DNA of 21,483 bases, taken from assembly GCA_002352145.1 (NCBI GenBank), contig DEHX01000095.1:3802-25284 (forward strand). Direction: 5' to 3'. The notes beneath the pieces are model-generated. The model searched no databases. It was not told the DNA's origin and saw nothing but the letters and a program-made list of their open reading frames with translations. Positions 1 to 7,685 of this stretch are shown here, piece after piece. Within the stretch, counting starts at the first letter, position 1, and the number at the start of each line of letters is the position of its first letter. The position numbers and the translations under genes are program-made. The stretch comes from Chitinophagaceae bacterium UBA2789 (GTDB lineage: Bacteria; Bacteroidota; Bacteroidia; Chitinophagales; Chitinophagaceae).

Positions 1-786
1 AAGGAAGCAGATGTTGACGGTTATCGTTGTGACGTGGCCGGTTTTATTCCCGTTGATTTTTGGGAAAATGCCCGCAAAGAACTGGATGCGATCAAACCTG
101 TATTCATGCTGGCTGAATGGGAATCAAGAGATCTGTACAAAAGATCCTTTGATATGACTTATTCATGGAGCCTGTGGGATAAAATGCACCAGGCCACAGT
201 CGGAAAAAAAGGAGCTGGTATTCTTACGGAATATATGGCACATGATGTAGGCTCTGTACCTAAGGATGCATACCGGATGACCTTCACAGATAATCATGAT
301 AAAAATTCATGGGAAGGCACACAATATTCCAATTTTGGTGATGGTCTGCAAGCCTGCATGGTATTTTGTACTGTAGTAAATGGCATGCCGATGGTATATG
401 GTGGCCAGGAAGCAGGACTAAATAAATCGCTTAAGTTTTTTGATAAAGACACTATTGAATGGAAAGATCATCCCAATGCGGCTTTGTACAAATCCCTGTT
501 CAAATTAAAACACGAAAACCAGGCTTTATGGAACGGCGGATGGGGAGGTGAAATGGTACGGATATTTAATGATAAGCCCAATGAGGTGATTTCGTTTGCA
601 AGAGAAAAGAATGAAGACAAGATCATTTCAGTGATAAACTTTAGCGATAACCCTGTCACTGTTAAATTGAATTCAAAATTCCAGAAAGGAAACTATACCG
701 ACTGGTTTACCAACACAGCCTTTGAAATCAAAGGAGATGATGTATTCACTCTTCAACCATGGGGCTACTTTGTGTTAGTAAAGTAA
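1..786 (+). CDS. Alpha-amylase family (GH13) glycosidase, C-terminal part
   Basis: The reading frame is open from the first base, so the gene begins upstream and only the last 261 residues are visible. All three catalytic regions of a GH13 (beta/alpha)8 barrel are present. Region II reads DGYRCDVA, with the nucleophile Asp at bases 31-33. Region III reads MLAEWE, with the acid/base Glu at 115-117. Region IV reads FTDNHD, with the transition-state Asp at 298-300. From about base 570 a short beta-sandwich-like C-terminal domain follows (VISFAREK, VINFSDNPVTVKL), ending in PWGYFVLVK. The family cleaves or rearranges alpha-1,4-glucans or maltodextrins; the exact specificity cannot be read from this part. 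The next gene starts 10 bases after the stop, so the two are probably cotranscribed. Localisation is unknown because the N-terminus is missing. Confidence 0.93.
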   Translation, partial: KEADVDGYRCDVAGFIPVDFWENARKELDAIKPVFMLAEWESRDLYKRSFDMTYSWSLWDKMHQATVGKKGAGILTEYMAHDVGSVPKDAYRMTFTDNHDKNSWEGTQYSNFGDGLQACMVFCTVVNGMPMVYGGQEAGLNKSLKFFDKDTIEWKDHPNAALYKSLFKLKHENQALWNGGWGGEMVRIFNDKPNEVISFAREKNEDKIISVINFSDNPVTVKLNSKFQKGNYTDWFTNTAFEIKGDDVFTLQPWGYFVLVK

Positions 787-796
787 AGCCGTTTTA

Positions 797-1720
797 ATGA
801 AACATTTTTTAATCACATTATTCATTTGCTTTTTGGGGCTACTTGCTGCAGCACAGTTACCTGTTGTTGCCAGTGGCAGCCTGCAACGACATGAAAACTT
901 TCCATCAAAATATGTAACAGCCCGTCATGTGGATGTTTGGTTGCCTGACGGCTATAACAACCAGCAAAAGTACAATGTGCTGTATATGCATGATGGCCAG
1001 ATGTTGTTTGACTCCGCCACTACCTGGAACAAACAATCATGGGAGGTGGATGATGTTATCACCGGACTTATGCAACAACAGAAAATAAAAGATGTCATAG
1101 TCGTCGCCATCTGGAACGGGGGCACAACAAGACATGCTGATTATTTTCCCCAAAAACCATTTGAGGCATTATCACAGGCAGAAAAGGACACTGTGTATTC
1201 AGCTGCCCGGAGCAACGGTGTTTCAGTTTTCAATAATTACAAGATTCAGTCTGACAATTATCTGAAGTTTATAGTAAAAGAACTAAAACCTTTTATTGAC
1301 AAGAAATACAGTGTATACAAAGACCGTTCGCATACTTTTATTACCGGCAGCAGCATGGGCGGACTAATCTCAATGTATGCTATTTGCGAATACCCCAAAG
1401 TATTTGGTGGCGCAGCCTGTCTCTCGACACATTGGCCGGGTATCTTCACCATGGAAAATAATCCCGTGCCCAATGCTTTTTTCAGTTATCTAAAAAAACA
1501 TTTGCCCAGTCCAAAAACACACAAGATATATTTCGACTACGGGGATGCTACACTGGATGCCTTATATCCTCCCCTTCAGCAAAAAGCTGATGCTACTTTG
1601 AAACAACGGGGATTTACTTCTGCCAACTGGCTGACAAAATATTTTCCCGGTGAAGAACATAGTGAAAAAGCATGGCATAAGCGGCTGGCTGTTCCTTTAA
1701 CGTTTTTATTGGGCAGGTAG
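797..1720 (+). CDS. Secreted alpha/beta-hydrolase esterase (esterase D / CE1-like)
   Basis: A 307-residue protein with a signal peptide (residues 1 to about 19, ending LLAAAQ). The body is an alpha/beta hydrolase of the putative-esterase type (PF00756-like). It has a VDVWLPDGYN strand, the oxyanion-region motif LYMHDGQMLFD, the nucleophile elbow G184-S-S186-M-G188, and a late GEEHSEKAWHKRL segment that supplies the catalytic His. These enzymes hydrolyse carboxylic esters, including acyl groups on sugars, feruloyl groups and siderophores. The position directly after a glucan-cleaving enzyme (10-base gap) suggests a carbohydrate-linked substrate, but that is inference from context. The start is supported by the signal peptide immediately after it; no Shine-Dalgarno sequence is visible, as usual in Bacteroidota. 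Confidence 0.88.
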   Translation: MKHFLITLFICFLGLLAAAQLPVVASGSLQRHENFPSKYVTARHVDVWLPDGYNNQQKYNVLYMHDGQMLFDSATTWNKQSWEVDDVITGLMQQQKIKDVIVVAIWNGGTTRHADYFPQKPFEALSQAEKDTVYSAARSNGVSVFNNYKIQSDNYLKFIVKELKPFIDKKYSVYKDRSHTFITGSSMGGLISMYAICEYPKVFGGAACLSTHWPGIFTMENNPVPNAFFSYLKKHLPSPKTHKIYFDYGDATLDALYPPLQQKADATLKQRGFTSANWLTKYFPGEEHSEKAWHKRLAVPLTFLLGR

Positions 1721-1734
1721 GCTTTTTCATTTTG

Positions 1735-1742
1735 TACCTTTA
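1735..1742 (+). promoter_or_regulatory. Possible -7 promoter element for the P1 peptidase gene
   Basis: TACCTTTA matches five of the six fixed positions of the Bacteroidota -7 consensus TAnnTTTG. A TTG at 1709-1711 lies 26 bases upstream (start to start), a plausible -33 element. The ATG follows at 1765. This would let the peptidase gene be expressed apart from the upstream amylase and esterase genes. The motif is short, so chance is a real alternative. Confidence 0.35.
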
Positions 1743-1764
1743 TTAATACCTATTTACTACCAAG

Positions 1765-2937
1765 ATGAATTTTGCAAAACAATTTTTAACCTGGCTGTGT
1801 ATCTTATGCCTCGGCATTTCTTCGTCTGCGCAAACAGTTATAAAGAAGAGAGCCCGGGATTTGGGGATACCATTTGACGGAATAACCGGAACAAACAATG
1901 CTATTACTGATGTTCCGGGTATCGAAGTAGGCTATACTACGATTATCAAAGATTCGGGAAAACTGATAGCTGGCAAAGGACCGGTAAGAACCGGGGTAAC
2001 AGTTATACTGCCCAAAGGGAAAAAAGAGGAAAGCTATCCTGCAGCATGGTTTTCACTGAATGGTGACGGTGAAATGACCGGAATATCCTATATAGAAGAT
2101 TATGGGATGGGTTATGGACCCATTGGCATAACCAATACAAACAGTGTTGGTATAGTAAAAGATGCTATCGGACAATGGTGTTTCAAAAAATTTTCAAAAG
2201 GTGATTTTGTCGACTTTTCATTTGGACTACCTGTTGCTGCAGAAACCTGGGATGGCATGCTGAATGATATCAATGGATTTCATATTAAAATGGAACATGT
2301 ATGGAAAGCACTTGACAGTGCAAAAGGGGGCAAAATAGCCGAAGGAAATGTTGGCGGTGGCACCGGAATGGTATTGTATGAGTTTAAAGGTGGGAGTGGC
2401 ACAGCCTCCAGGACATTTAAAATTGATACAAACACTTATACACTAGGCGTATTTGTGCAGTCCAATTTCGGCGGAAGAAAAGAGCTGACTATTTCGGGTG
2501 TGCCGGTTGGAAAAGAGATCAGTGGTTATGAACCGGTAATACATGAACCCAAAAGAAAGGATGGCTCTATTATTGTTATAATTGCAACTGACGCTCCTTT
2601 AATGCCATTACAATTAAAGCAGGTTGCGAAAAGGGCTACCCATGGTATTGCAAGAACAGGAACCTACTCTCATAACAGTTCCGGCGAAATTTTCCTGGCC
2701 TTGTCAACTGCTGCTCCATCCTACAATAAGAAAATGACAGAAGAAACATGGAAAGTAATACCAAAGTGGAGAATGGACCCTGTCTATAAAGCAGCTGTGG
2801 AAGCCACGGAGGAAGCTATAATTAACACACTGGTAGCAGCCGAAGACATGGAAGGCATTAACGGCAACAAAGTATTTGCCCTGCCACAGCCCCTGCTTAT
2901 CGACGTCATGAAGAAGTATAACCGGTTGAAGAAATAA
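1765..2937 (+). CDS. Secreted P1-family peptidase (DmpA/BapA-like, S58)
   Basis: A 390-residue protein with a signal peptide ending SSSAQ (about residue 23). The mature start RARDLGIPFDGITGTNNAITDVPGIEVG is the characteristic opening of P1 (S58) peptidases, relatives of the L-aminopeptidase D-Ala-esterase/amidase DmpA and beta-peptidyl aminopeptidases. Further family segments are NSVGIVKDAIGQW and the central G194-NVGGGTGM block, followed by G209-GSGTASR-216, the region where these Ntn-like hydrolases self-cleave into two chains. I cannot decide by eye whether S211, T213 or S215 is the new N-terminal nucleophile. Later family blocks are PLMPLQLKQVAKRATHGIARTGTYSHNSSGEIFLA. The family removes N-terminal residues from peptides; export suggests peptide scavenging in the periplasm or outside. 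It lies 44 bases after the esterase gene on the same strand. Confidence 0.9.
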   Translation: MNFAKQFLTWLCILCLGISSSAQTVIKKRARDLGIPFDGITGTNNAITDVPGIEVGYTTIIKDSGKLIAGKGPVRTGVTVILPKGKKEESYPAAWFSLNGDGEMTGISYIEDYGMGYGPIGITNTNSVGIVKDAIGQWCFKKFSKGDFVDFSFGLPVAAETWDGMLNDINGFHIKMEHVWKALDSAKGGKIAEGNVGGGTGMVLYEFKGGSGTASRTFKIDTNTYTLGVFVQSNFGGRKELTISGVPVGKEISGYEPVIHEPKRKDGSIIVIIATDAPLMPLQLKQVAKRATHGIARTGTYSHNSSGEIFLALSTAAPSYNKKMTEETWKVIPKWRMDPVYKAAVEATEEAIINTLVAAEDMEGINGNKVFALPQPLLIDVMKKYNRLKK

Positions 2938-2957
2938 ATAGTTTAAACCAGGTATGT

Positions 2958-3419
2958 ATGAAAAAGCAAATTGTATTATCGCTATTGTCAGTAATCCTGT
3001 TTGCATCATGTGGCAATAACAAAGCAGATCAGCCAACTGAAACAAATGATTCATCCACTATTTTATATAGCTGGGAAGCTACCCTCAATGATTCTACCGG
3101 AAGACTGGAAGTTGTAAAAAGGGAAGGTTTGTCCCCTGATTCTTTGTCGGTACAAGCAGTTATTGATTTTCTAAACAGGAAAAACCAGTTTGTACAAATT
3201 CAATATAGCAAAACCTCGGGAGACACTGTATTTGTCGGGATACCCGAAGCCACTTATCTAACCCAGCAGATGGGTTCATCGGGGCCAACTGTTTTTTTTG
3301 CGGAGGCTGTTTACAATCTGACTGAAATTCCGGGCATCCGTTTTGTGAACTTTGATTTTGAAGAAGGCGACCATGCTTCACCGGGTGTTTTTGACAGAAA
3401 TACATTTAAGGATCAATAA
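2958..3419 (+). CDS. Small lipoprotein of unknown function
   Basis: A 153-residue protein. The N-terminus MKKQIVLSLLSVILFASC is a type II signal peptide with a lipobox (FASC, acylated Cys at about 19), so the mature protein is membrane-anchored, followed by a short polar linker. The rest is one small alpha/beta domain with a LSPDSLSVQAVIDFLN helix, a SGDTVFVGIP strand and a NLTEIPGIRFVNFDFEEGDHASPGVF end. The NLTEIPG.RFV..DFE pattern is loosely reminiscent of the GerMN fold, but that is too weak to use as a name. An alternative ATG four bases upstream (2954) is in another frame. The gene is 20 bases downstream of the peptidase gene and its stop lies inside the stem of a strong terminator, so it is the last gene of this plus-strand unit. 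Confidence 0.75.
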   Translation: MKKQIVLSLLSVILFASCGNNKADQPTETNDSSTILYSWEATLNDSTGRLEVVKREGLSPDSLSVQAVIDFLNRKNQFVQIQYSKTSGDTVFVGIPEATYLTQQMGSSGPTVFFAEAVYNLTEIPGIRFVNFDFEEGDHASPGVFDRNTFKDQ

Positions 3420-3450
3420 AAAACCCCGGTATATGCCAGGGTTTTTTATT
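3415..3450. terminator. Bidirectional intrinsic terminator
   Basis: Bases 3415-3426 (AATAAAAAACCC) pair perfectly with 3439-3450 (GGGTTTTTTATT), giving 12 base pairs. The loop region is 3427-3438, inside which GGT/GCC can pair further. The stem is flanked by A-runs on one side and T-runs on the other, so it can end transcription both ways. It sits exactly between the convergent lipoprotein gene and cytochrome c gene. Confidence 0.85.
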
Positions 3451-3464
3451 GATAGTCAACTATC

Positions 3465-4439
3465 TTATTTAGGAAACTTCTCTACCTTATTATTTACTGG
3501 CTTCACTGTTTTCAAATAAGCATAAATCGCTTTCAGGTCAGCATCAGTCATGCCGGCATAGTCCACCAGCGGCATCACAGTGTTTTGATTACCTGCATCA
3601 TACTTGTATCCTTTTTCTTCTCTGTAAGCAGTAAATTTATTCAAAAACCTTTCTTCAGTCCATGTGCCAATACCCGTAGCTGAATCGCTGGTGAGATTGG
3701 CTGAGTTCACAACTGTTTTAGGTATATGGAAAGTATTACCACCTGCATACATCCGGCTGAAGTCAAGTTGTCCCTTTACAAAAGGTGTATGACAAGTAGC
3801 ACAGTCTGCCACTGTAGCCATGTATTCGCCATATTTCACAAGATCAGATGCTGCGGGTCGAACATTATTATCAACTGAAGGTTGTAAAGCCTGTGCCGGG
3901 TAAGCCATGGCAATAGGTATCATCATTTTCCTCTCTGGCACTTTATTCTTGATTGGCTTTAAAGTACGGAGGTAGGCGATTATAGCCAGCAGGTCGTCTT
4001 TGGCCATCCTGTTGAAATTGGCATAGGGCATCAACGGAAATAAGGTGTCGCCTTTCTTACTAATGCCCTGAGTAATGGCTCTTAAAATTTCATCATCTGT
4101 CCATGTTCCGATGCCGGTTTCATTATCCGGTGTTATGTTCTTTCCATAAAAAACACCGGGAATAGCATCCAGTATTTCGTTACTGAAAACATCTCCTCCC
4201 CCGCCTTCTGTTCCGGGGGTGACGGGGCCTGAGTACTGGCTAAAGTCTCTTTTACTATGACAGTGAATACAGGCCGCCACATGATTAGCAAGGTAGTCTC
4301 CCCTTTCGATTACTTTTTTCAGGGAGTCTTCTTTGTTGTCTCCGGCAGTGGGCTCCGATTTTTTGTCCTTACAGGAAGAAAAATAAGCAGCAGCAATGAT
4401 GAGAGTGAACATTGCTGCAAAGGCAATGTACTTTTTCAT
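3465..4439 (-). CDS. Diheme cytochrome c lipoprotein
   Basis: I choose the ATG at 4439, giving 324 residues. The open frame runs 17 codons further upstream, but the internal start begins a proper lipoprotein signal (MKKYIAFAAMF, lipobox FSSC with Cys23), and a possible promoter element lies between the two candidates. There are two class I cytochrome c domains. Heme site 1 is C57-IHC-H61, with a likely axial Met in LFPLMPYANF. Heme site 2 is C213-ATC-H217, with a likely Met in NTVMPLVDY or YAGM. Each domain ends in the usual helix (LLAIIAYLRTLKPI, LKAIYAYLKTVKPV). The two halves are similar (DNETGIGTWTDDEIL versus DSATGIGTWTEERFL), pointing to an internal duplication. It should carry electrons on the periplasmic side of a membrane. 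The partner dehydrogenase or oxidase is not in the window. Confidence 0.9.
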   Translation of the reverse strand: MKKYIAFAAMFTLIIAAAYFSSCKDKKSEPTAGDNKEDSLKKVIERGDYLANHVAACIHCHSKRDFSQYSGPVTPGTEGGGGDVFSNEILDAIPGVFYGKNITPDNETGIGTWTDDEILRAITQGISKKGDTLFPLMPYANFNRMAKDDLLAIIAYLRTLKPIKNKVPERKMMIPIAMAYPAQALQPSVDNNVRPAASDLVKYGEYMATVADCATCHTPFVKGQLDFSRMYAGGNTFHIPKTVVNSANLTSDSATGIGTWTEERFLNKFTAYREEKGYKYDAGNQNTVMPLVDYAGMTDADLKAIYAYLKTVKPVNNKVEKFPK

Positions 4440-4475
4440 GTTGGTTTTGTTTAAGTTGGTTGGCAAAAAAGCAAT

Positions 4476-4483
4476 AAAAGGTA
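4476..4483 (-). promoter_or_regulatory. Possible -7 element for the cytochrome c gene
   Basis: Read on the minus strand this is TACCTTTT, five of six fixed positions of TAnnTTTG, 36 bases upstream of the ATG at 4439. If it is the promoter, transcription starts downstream of the alternative start at 4490, which supports the shorter cytochrome reading. The surrounding DNA is very A+T-rich, so chance matches are expected. Confidence 0.3.
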
Positions 4484-4561
4484 TAAACAATTTTTCAATG
4501 CCTCTAAAAAAAATTTGGAAGACTTCTGGCAGAATAAAGCAGAAACTTTTGTTGATAGAAG

Positions 4562-5659
4562 TTAAGCAGTTATTAGCTGCTTCAGCTGTAATGTATTATC
4601 CAATACTACAAGATCGGCTTTAAACCCTTTTTCAATTTTGCCAATATGGCTGTCAAGCCGTAGTACCCGGGCAGGATAAAGGCTGCACATCCGAAGAGCT
4701 TCTCCCAAATCAATCCCACATTCCTTCACAAGGTTTTGCAAAGCCTTTTGCATGGTCAAAGCTGAACCACTCAGCACTCCGCCAGCCTCATACTTGTCTC
4801 CGGCCAGCTGATGCTGGTAATAGCCCTCATTTGTATCAGTCACTGCATCAGTAATAGCAAACAATCTTTCACCCATTGCTTTTTTGGCAATTCGAATGGC
4901 AGCATAGTCAACATGATAGCCATCAGGAATGATACTTGCCATCACCCTCTTATGATCCATGGTGGCACCCACAAGTCCCGGCTCCCGGTGGTGCAACGGA
5001 CTCATTGCATTATATAAATGTGTAACAAGCTGAACTCCGTTAGCAAAGCCCTTCATGGCTTCGGTATAGCTTGCGTTGCTGTGTCCGGCAGAAACAACAA
5101 CATCATACGAGAGAATCAGGTCAATTACTTCCTTGTTAACACACTCTGGAGCAAGGGTGATCATTTTGATAATTCCCTTTCCATGCTCCAGAAGATCTTT
5201 TACTTCGTTTACAGAAGGCGAATGAATCAGCGATTCAATATGTGCCCCTCTTTTCACTTTATTGATCCATGGGCCTTCGAGGTGAATACCGAGTACTCCT
5301 TTGCCATCTTTGCTCAAATAATCTCTGATCGCATCAATGCTCTTAAAAAAAACTTCTTTCGTATTAGTTGCTACTGTTGGCAGGCACCAGGCTGCTCCGC
5401 CGGTACGACAGTAATAAACCAGGCTTTCGATTGAATTTGTTTCCGGATAAACTGCCAGCAATCTTCCGGATGCACCGTATATCTGCAAATCAATAAATGC
5501 CGGGGTAATAATGCAATCTTCATAGCGTTCCGGCTCAAAGGAAGAAGGTAATTCTGTATTTGAAATCAGTTCTTTAAACTTTCCGTCTTCAATAATAACA
5601 GAATGATCTGTTAGCCATCTGTCGCCTGTAAAAATTCGACTGGCATTTAATACTCTCAC
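4562..5659 (-). CDS. nagA: N-acetylglucosamine-6-phosphate deacetylase
   Basis: A 365-residue amidohydrolase converting GlcNAc-6-phosphate to glucosamine-6-phosphate plus acetate in the cytoplasm, the committed step of amino-sugar and cell-wall sugar recycling. Family landmarks are TPAFIDLQIYGASG, the metal ligands E128 in HLEGP, H193 in AGHSNA and H214 in THLYNAM, the substrate loop HHREPGLVGA, and catalytic D271 in ITDAV. Length is slightly short of the usual 380 or so. The start is GTG: an in-frame TAA lies two codons upstream, and the following residues RVLNASRIFTGD align with typical NagA N-termini, so no ATG is available. No deaminase (nagB) or GlcNAc transporter is adjacent. The neighbour upstream on this strand is an unrelated secreted protein 32 bases away, and no clear terminator follows. 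Confidence 0.93.
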   Translation of the reverse strand: MRVLNASRIFTGDRWLTDHSVIIEDGKFKELISNTELPSSFEPERYEDCIITPAFIDLQIYGASGRLLAVYPETNSIESLVYYCRTGGAAWCLPTVATNTKEVFFKSIDAIRDYLSKDGKGVLGIHLEGPWINKVKRGAHIESLIHSPSVNEVKDLLEHGKGIIKMITLAPECVNKEVIDLILSYDVVVSAGHSNASYTEAMKGFANGVQLVTHLYNAMSPLHHREPGLVGATMDHKRVMASIIPDGYHVDYAAIRIAKKAMGERLFAITDAVTDTNEGYYQHQLAGDKYEAGGVLSGSALTMQKALQNLVKECGIDLGEALRMCSLYPARVLRLDSHIGKIEKGFKADLVVLDNTLQLKQLITA

Positions 5660-5691
5660 GGTTTACGTATTTTTAAGGAAGATAAAGCAAT

Positions 5692-6243
5692 CTAATTTAA
5701 CCCAAGGTCTACCCGACTAATAAAAATAACCATTGGTGCAAGAGCTGTAAGCAGCTCACCTGTTTTCCTGTCATTAAGTAAACGGTGATAATTATGCAAG
5801 TGAATTCCTTTTTCGGCAGTCACTTCGATGTATCTGTACCCTGAAGGCTTATTGTTTAAATCGTTTATACGGATGTATAATGATTCATTGTTTCTATTAT
5901 ACTTACAATAATTATACTTGACCAGGTAATGGCCTTTTGCGAAATGATAGACTGTGTCATAACTATACCAGTAATGAATAGCTGTTTTGGCAACCCGGAA
6001 TTTTAAAAAATCTTCGTAAACCAAGAATTGGCAGGTATCGGCTGTAGAGTTTAACCCCGTTCCGTAAAGAGTGTCTATAACTAATTTCCTGTCACCATCA
6101 ACCAGTACCGGGTTCAGCCGGCTCATTTCACCGGATGTTGCATCGGTTTTTAATAAAATCATTCCACTGCAATCCCAGGGACAATGTTGTGCCCCGGCCA
6201 GATGCGAGGTCATGAACAGGATAATTATGAGTCCCTTTCTCAT
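5692..6243 (-). CDS. Secreted protein of unknown function
   Basis: A 183-residue protein I do not recognise. It begins with a good signal peptide (MRKGLIIILFMTSHLAGAQ, cleavage near residue 19). The mature N-terminus is Cys-rich (HCPWDCSG). Two further Cys follow (DTCQF and NYCKY), so up to two disulfides are possible after export. The body is rich in Tyr and His (AIHYWYSYDTVYHFAKGHYLVKYNY) and looks beta-stranded, and the end is hydrophobic (LTALAPMVIFISRVDLGLN). It precedes nagA by 32 bases on the same strand and could share its transcript, but nothing ties the functions together. It is divergent from the haloperoxidase-like gene, with 107 bases between the two starts. Confidence 0.7.
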   Translation of the reverse strand: MRKGLIIILFMTSHLAGAQHCPWDCSGMILLKTDATSGEMSRLNPVLVDGDRKLVIDTLYGTGLNSTADTCQFLVYEDFLKFRVAKTAIHYWYSYDTVYHFAKGHYLVKYNYCKYNRNNESLYIRINDLNNKPSGYRYIEVTAEKGIHLHNYHRLLNDRKTGELLTALAPMVIFISRVDLGLN

Positions 6244-6350
6244 AGTATTAAAATAAGTATTTAAAATATAATCGTTCTACCCAACTCCGGGTATTTCATC
6301 TTCTTCGCCCTCAATAAAAAGCTGTAAATTCATATCAATAATCAATTATC

Positions 6351-7685
6351 ATGGCTGGATCCTTTTTAGGCAGGATTTTTACCTGCTCTGTCTTTTTTAT
6401 TTGCCTTGGAATTTCACCTTCGCTAAGTGGTCAACAGAGAGAAAAAGTGCTGCATGACCTGAATAGTCTATTAATAAATACGGTAATGGATGACCTTTTC
6501 AATCCCACTGTCTCCAGCCGGATATATACTTACCCGAACATTGCATTTTATGAATGTATTCGTAACGAAGACAAATCTTATCCCTCATTGACCGGTAAGT
6601 TAACGGCATTTCCTAAACTCACAGTACTACCCAAACCTAAGACAGACTATTTGATCGCTGCTGCAATTTCATTTTCCTATGTTGGCCAAAGCCTTGTTGG
6701 TTCTGAGCATAAAATAGAAGCGTGGCGCAATCAGTTTGTCGATTCCTTAAGACTAACAGTTGACACCAGCATACTTTCCAACTCCATCGCTTTTGGTAAA
6801 ACGACAGCTGATCAAATCATAGCATGGGTAAAAAAAGATAACTATGGTGAAACAAGGGCAATGATGAGATATGTTATATCTGATAAAGATGGCAAATGGC
6901 AGCCAACCCCGGTGGATTTTATGCCTGCATTGGAACCCAACTGGGGCTATATGCGTCCATTGACATTGAAAAAGGCTTCCCAGTTTTCACCTGAAAAAAA
7001 GCTTGTTTTCAGCATGGAAAAAAATTCACCTTTTTATAAAAATGTGCTGGAAGTATATAACACAGTTAAAAATCTCGACAGCACTAAAAAAGCAATTGCC
7101 TTATACTGGGATGACAACCCGAATATTTCTGTTGAGCAGGGTCATTTCAATTATTTCATTCACAAAATATCACCTGCAGGACATTGGTTGATGATAACCC
7201 GCCAGGCCTGCCTGGAAAAAAATATTTCACTTGTCAAGGCGTCCCGTGCCTATACACTGACTTCTATTGCTTTATATGATGCCTTCATCAGCTGCTGGTA
7301 TGAAAAATATAAAACTGATCTGGTAAGGCCTATCACTGTAATAAAAAGATACATCGATGAAAAATGGGAGCCATATATACAGACACCTCCTTTTCCTGAA
7401 TTTACCAGCGGGCATGCAGTCATTTCAAATGCTGCAGCAACTGTATTAACCCGGCTGCTGGGAGAAAATTATTCTTTCACAGACAATACTGAAATACCCT
7501 TTGGTATTCAACCCCGGACCTTTGCTTCTTTTTATAAAGCAGCAGAAGAAAGTGCCTGGAGCCGTGTATATGCCGGTATCCACTACCCGGAAACAGCCAG
7601 GATAAGCATTAAACAGGGAAAACAAATAGGGCAATACGTATTAAATACCATATTACCTTCACAGGGAACAAAAACCAGTAAATGA
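6351..7685 (+). CDS. Secreted vanadium-dependent haloperoxidase / PAP2-like protein
   Basis: A 444-residue protein with a signal peptide (residues 1 to about 27, ISPSLSGQ). The C-terminal third carries the vanadate/phosphate pocket of the PAP2/vanadium-haloperoxidase superfamily. Motif 1 is K319-x6-R326-P327 (KYKTDLVRP), motif 2 is S353-G-H355 (FTSGHAV), and motif 3 is S404-R405-x3-G-x-H411 (SRVYAGIH). The Asp normally four residues after the motif-3 His is Thr415 here (HYPET), with Glu at 414, so the usual charge-relay acid is missing or shifted. The N-terminal 300 residues are the helical domain of the Bacteroidota branch. Activity may be peroxidase, phosphatase or neither. The stop overlaps the next start by 4 bases (ATGA), indicating translational coupling to the propeller protein. 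Confidence 0.87.
   Translation: MAGSFLGRIFTCSVFFICLGISPSLSGQQREKVLHDLNSLLINTVMDDLFNPTVSSRIYTYPNIAFYECIRNEDKSYPSLTGKLTAFPKLTVLPKPKTDYLIAAAISFSYVGQSLVGSEHKIEAWRNQFVDSLRLTVDTSILSNSIAFGKTTADQIIAWVKKDNYGETRAMMRYVISDKDGKWQPTPVDFMPALEPNWGYMRPLTLKKASQFSPEKKLVFSMEKNSPFYKNVLEVYNTVKNLDSTKKAIALYWDDNPNISVEQGHFNYFIHKISPAGHWLMITRQACLEKNISLVKASRAYTLTSIALYDAFISCWYEKYKTDLVRPITVIKRYIDEKWEPYIQTPPFPEFTSGHAVISNAAATVLTRLLGENYSFTDNTEIPFGIQPRTFASFYKAAEESAWSRVYAGIHYPETARISIKQGKQIGQYVLNTILPSQGTKTSK

Noticed and set aside
2958..3419. Naming the small lipoprotein as a GerMN-domain protein
   Set aside because: Only the NLTEIPG.RFV pattern suggests it; the rest of the domain cannot be matched by eye.
4440..4490. Upstream start for the cytochrome c gene (17 extra codons)
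   Set aside because: The extension would put MFIPFIAFLPTNLNKTN ahead of an already complete lipoprotein signal, and a possible promoter element lies inside it at 4476-4483. The ATG at 4439 is preferred.
4524..4546. Hairpin TTCTG/CAGAA downstream of nagA as a terminator
   Set aside because: Only 5 weak base pairs around an 11-base loop and no proper T-run follows on the minus strand.
5018..5434. 138-codon plus-strand open frame opposite nagA
   Set aside because: It lies wholly inside the well-conserved nagA gene on the other strand, its translation has no recognisable pattern, and no promoter or start signal supports it. Other antisense frames of 60-120 codons were dismissed for the same reason.
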